Assembly: GCA_032615215.1 (NCBI GenBank) | Contig: CP128431.1 | Span: 186,001 to 250,000 of the forward strand | Length of the DNA: 64,000 nucleotides | Direction of reading: 5' to 3' | Source of the DNA: Microbulbifer sp. MKSA007 | GTDB lineage: Bacteria; Pseudomonadota; Gammaproteobacteria; Pseudomonadales; Cellvibrionaceae | In this document: positions 63,446-64,000 of the stretch, in pieces | Numbering within the stretch: position 1 is the stretch's first letter | Layout: every line of letters begins with the position of its first letter | The notes under the pieces: model-generated | What the model was told of the DNA's origin: nothing | Database searches by the model: none | Seen by the model: the letters and a program-made list of their open reading frames with translations, nothing else | Made by a program: the position numbers and the translations under genes

Positions 63446-64000
63446 AATGCCAATGTTTGAACTTGGCGAACCAATCTGGAGAAGCACAATCGTTATATTT
63501 GATGAAATCTCGTTACCGAAACCTAGCCGTTTCTTCAAACGACAGCTCAGCGTAGATGGTATCCGATACAAGGCCAATGTCGCTTCGTGGTCATTTTACA
63601 TACCAGAATTACAACTAAAGCTCCTGCACTCATTTGACGGACATTGCCATTGCATCTCCAAAGGCGCCCCTTCTCGTACTGATATACTCAATGGGCGCAA
63701 CGTTCTAAGCACTGACCGTTACACAGTTAAAGACTGGCAGAACGTTTACAAAAAAACAGTCGCTCGTCGAACTGCAGAGAATTTTGTGAGCGCAGTTAGG
63801 TTACAAAATGCCGGCATAGGACCCAAAGTATTGGATGTTGCCTTTATCCGCACCTTCAATGCGTTTTACAATAGCAATCCAACATGGACTTGCGGCCTCA
63901 TTGTTGAAAATCTCTATAAATACCCAAGAAAGGCTCAATCTACGCTTCAAGACTTGGAACGTGCAGGAGTGATACCTGATCGTATCAATAGCTGTATTCG
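63446..64000 (+). CDS. Unknown protein, 3' end outside the window
   Basis: An open frame of 185 codons starts at ATG 63446 (MPMFELGEPIWRSTIVIFDE) and is still open at the last base. RTAENFVSAVRLQNAGIGPK recalls the lobe of kinase-like or aminoglycoside-phosphotransferase-like folds seen in LPS-modifying proteins, but this is not firm. It belongs to the same AT-rich cluster, 74 bases after the pyruvyltransferase gene. Confidence 0.65.

Noticed and set aside
1..64000. CRISPR arrays, tRNA or rRNA genes, prophage or intact IS elements
   Set aside because: I looked for spaced repeats, cloverleaf-like ends and transposase motifs and saw none.

Overview
The window looks like a chromosomal segment of a marine-type alphaproteobacterium. 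The evidence is Rhizobium-like rkp capsule genes, several sugar ABC/LacI cassettes, mid-range GC and compact overlapping operons. Pseudovibrio or a relative is my guess, not something the sequence proves. I saw no rRNA, tRNA, CRISPR array, phage or intact insertion sequence.

Layout. 0-0.7 kb: the 3' end of a ketoglutarate-semialdehyde-type dehydrogenase, closed by a strong terminator. 0.9-9.1 kb (minus strand): a seven-gene sugar operon, in transcription order binding protein, two permeases, glycoside hydrolase, LacI regulator, EEP phosphatase/nuclease-like protein, ATPase. 10-13 kb: homogentisate dioxygenase and a frameshifted Fic protein. 13.3-30.9 kb: a capsule locus. A highly reducing FAS/PKS-like megasynthase (RkpA-like) is followed by an alpha-oxoamine synthase (RkpG-like) and a short-chain reductase (RkpH-like). 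Then come an outer-membrane exporter, KpsE-, KpsM- and KpsT-like proteins, two tandem KpsS-like transferases and a formyltransferase-like enzyme. 31-39.3 kb: single genes (two-domain EamA transporter, Tai4-like secreted protein, DUF2798, cytochrome P450, two acetyltransferases, MOSC, ADP-ribosylglycohydrolase, Tat-exported amine oxidase). 39.3-54.1 kb: an oligosaccharide locus with a Dpp/Opp-type ABC transporter, two LacI regulators, a GH95 alpha-L-fucosidase, ThuA-like and Gfo/Idh/MocA proteins, and a HAD fusion. 54.5-59.1 kb: a PAS-GGDEF-EAL protein, an MBL hydrolase, an EamA transporter and an ArsR/SRPBCC pair. 59.6-64 kb: an AT-rich surface-polysaccharide cluster (two GT2 enzymes, an ELM1-like protein, a pyruvyltransferase-like protein and an unknown gene running off the end).

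The most interesting system is the capsule locus. The PKS has the order KS-AT-DH-(degenerate MT)-ER-KR-ACP with no thioesterase. An oxoamine synthase overlaps its stop codon and an SDR lies beside it. This is the same enzyme trio that makes sphinganine-like long-chain amino alcohols in fumonisin biosynthesis. I infer a dedicated sphingoid-like lipid that primes or anchors the capsule.

Quality warning: seven single-base frameshifts break six otherwise normal genes (ABC binding protein, Fic, PKS twice, KpsE, KpsM, HAD). Four of them are one-base losses in runs that should be 7 G/C or 8 T. This looks more like a sequencing or assembly problem than real gene decay, so broken genes are listed as fragments and the site of each break is given.
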